Assembly (NCBI GenBank): GCA_964641215.1
Contig: CAZXKD010000154.1
Span: 1-6,377 of the forward strand
DNA from: 13-1-40CM-70-15 sp964641215
GTDB lineage: Bacteria; Gemmatimonadota; Gemmatimonadetes; Gemmatimonadales; GWC2-71-9
Length of the DNA stretch: 6,377 nucleotides
Direction: 5' to 3'
Part shown: positions 6,069 to 6,377 of the stretch, in pieces
Numbering within the stretch: the stretch's first letter is position 1
Layout of the letters: every line of letters begins with the position of its first letter
The notes under the pieces: generated by a model
Seen by the model: only the letters and a program-made list of their open reading frames with translations
What the model was told of the DNA's origin: nothing
Databases searched by the model: none
Translations under genes and position numbers: made by a program

Positions 6069-6073
6069 AGAAG

Positions 6074-6080
6074 CCTCCTC
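6074..6080 (-). promoter_or_regulatory. Ribosome binding site GAGGAGG for the DUF4412-like gene
   Basis: Minus-strand GAGGAGG, 5 nt before the ATG at 6068. It fixes that start. Confidence 0.8.
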
Positions 6081-6110
6081 GCCGCTGTGATAAACGACAA
6101 TACTCGCCTA

Positions 6111-6163
6111 GAAAAGGCGTCGAGGAAAGGCGTCGAGGAGTGACGTAGAGAAAAGGCCTCAAG
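6111..6163. repeat. Imperfect short tandem repeat GAAAAGGCGTCGAG, with dispersed repeat copy 2
   Basis: GAAAAGGCGTCGAG at 6111-6124 is followed directly by GAAAGGCGTCGAG at 6125-6137, then by a diverged unit and AGAAAAGGCCTCAAG ending at 6163. Bases 6131-6161 are the second copy of the 31-bp repeat at 1242-1272. The block starts 42 nt upstream of the DUF4412-like ATG, roughly where a promoter or operator would be. Confidence 0.65.
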
Positions 6164-6251
6164 ACAGCCCCGCGTTGCGGCAGGCTGCCCCGCGTGTAGG
6201 TTGGGAGGCCCTGGCCATCGAGCACCGGATTCGGAGCTCTCCGGCCGGCAT

Positions 6252-6256
6252 GGAGG
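6252..6256 (+). promoter_or_regulatory. Ribosome binding site GGAGG for the GTG-started sigma-like gene
   Basis: GGAGG lies 9 nt before the GTG at 6266. The nearby ATG at 6250 is in another frame and stops after 12 codons, so it is not the start. Confidence 0.6.
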
Positions 6257-6265
6257 CAGGCGCAC

Positions 6266-6377
6266 GTGGTCGCGGGTCTTCCCCTTGAGCTCTTTCGGTT
6301 GTTCCAGGCGTCCGCCGGTGCCACGCGTGACGACGCGTGGGGGGACTTCGTCGCCGCCCACAGCCGCCTCCTCCTGC
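6266..6377 (+). CDS. N-terminus of a probable sigma-70-family (ECF-like) RNA polymerase sigma factor, partial
   Basis: The frame from GTG at 6266 gives 37 residues before the window ends: 'MVAGLPLELFRLFQAS' at 1-16, then 'AGATRDDAWGDFVAAHSRLL' from 17 on. The later part resembles the beginning of sigma region 2 in ECF-type factors (a tryptophan then 'F/L.....yrLL...a'), which would direct RNA polymerase to a set of promoters. Third positions are almost all G or C, and GGAGG stands 9 nt upstream. The upstream frame is open to a TAG at 6197 but has no better start. It is divergent from the DUF4412-like gene; whether it controls it is unknown. The family call rests on about 25 residues, so other helical N-termini remain possible. 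Confidence 0.6.
   Translation, partial: MVAGLPLELFRLFQASAGATRDDAWGDFVAAHSRLLL
6321..6340 (+). repeat. Perfect 8-bp inverted repeat inside the sigma-like gene
   Basis: CCACGCGT (6321-6328) and ACGCGTGG (6333-6340) are perfect reverse complements around the 4-nt loop GACG. The hairpin lies at codons 19-25 of the sigma-like reading frame. With all but two of its pairs being G-C it should be stable in mRNA. Confidence 0.7.

Larger units (their letters stand above)
6069..6265. promoter_or_regulatory. Divergent intergenic region between the DUF4412-like and sigma-factor-like genes
   Basis: This region of 197 bp contains the ribosome binding site of each flanking gene and a tandem repeat on the left half. 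It should hold two divergent promoters. I could not place a convincing -35/-10 pair on either strand, which may only reflect a non-E. coli consensus. Confidence 0.5.

Noticed and set aside
6175..6200. Possible sigma-70 promoter TTGCGG ... TGTAGG ahead of the sigma-like gene
   Set aside because: The spacer is only 14 nt and the -10 match is poor.
5680..6324. Minus-strand 214-residue frame spanning the DUF4412-like gene start and the intergenic region
   Set aside because: It is Arg/Pro/Gly-rich, in another frame of the DUF4412-like gene, and crosses the clear RBS and repeat block.
6065..6361. Minus-strand 98-residue frame at the right edge
   Set aside because: It is antisense to the sigma-like frame and covers the intergenic repeats; it has no ribosome binding site and no protein-like pattern.
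1..6377. CRISPR array, tRNA or rRNA genes, IS ends, toxin-antitoxin or phage genes
   Set aside because: I looked for regularly spaced direct repeats, tRNA-like cloverleaf ends, transposase motifs and small paired genes and saw none.

Overview
This is a 6.4 kb window of very GC-rich bacterial DNA with strongly GC-biased third codon positions. Two protein styles suggest Gemmatimonadota or a close relative: tandem repeats of about 88 residues (pattern 'DPDGY..sVDG ... NC.. ... NPr.v.v..G.t....F.v.C') and long runs of 'SPDG..IAF.S.RDGN.EIYVMNADGS' beta-propeller repeats. That is recognition from memory, not a search. No RNA gene, CRISPR array, IS element or phage gene is visible.

Left (1-1229, minus strand): a complete fold-type I PLP aminotransferase of the kynurenine/methionine aminotransferase type. 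After it, at the window edge, are the first eight codons of a possible dehydrogenase-like gene. A nested inverted repeat covers that start.

Centre (1455-4884, plus strand): a two-gene operon with only 4 nt between the genes. Both products have lipoprotein signal peptides. The first carries four Ig-like repeats, each with a conserved cysteine pair, followed by six PD40/TolB-type propeller blades. The second is an arylsulfotransferase (ASST)-family propeller whose active-site histidines are visible but whose expected arginine is not. Its linker after the lipobox is encoded by two G8 tracts that could slip. The operon thus makes two envelope-anchored, propeller-bearing lipoproteins, one extended by a stalk. 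A shared process is possible but not shown.

Right (4885-6377): a 188-bp gap that looks coding on the minus strand (a CxxC zinc-knuckle-like segment with no usable start); a 64-aa unknown gene with a good RBS; a convergent, secreted DUF4412-like protein on the minus strand; and, divergent from it, the first 37 codons of a probable sigma-70-family (ECF-like) factor on the plus strand, missed by a simple ATG search because it begins with GTG and runs off the window.

The intergenic regions upstream of the two complete minus-strand genes share an A-rich 'GAAAAGGCGTC' element, including a 31-bp stretch identical at 26 positions. I see no complete new defence or mobile system. The best leads are the lipoprotein operon, the slip-prone G tracts and the shared intergenic repeat.
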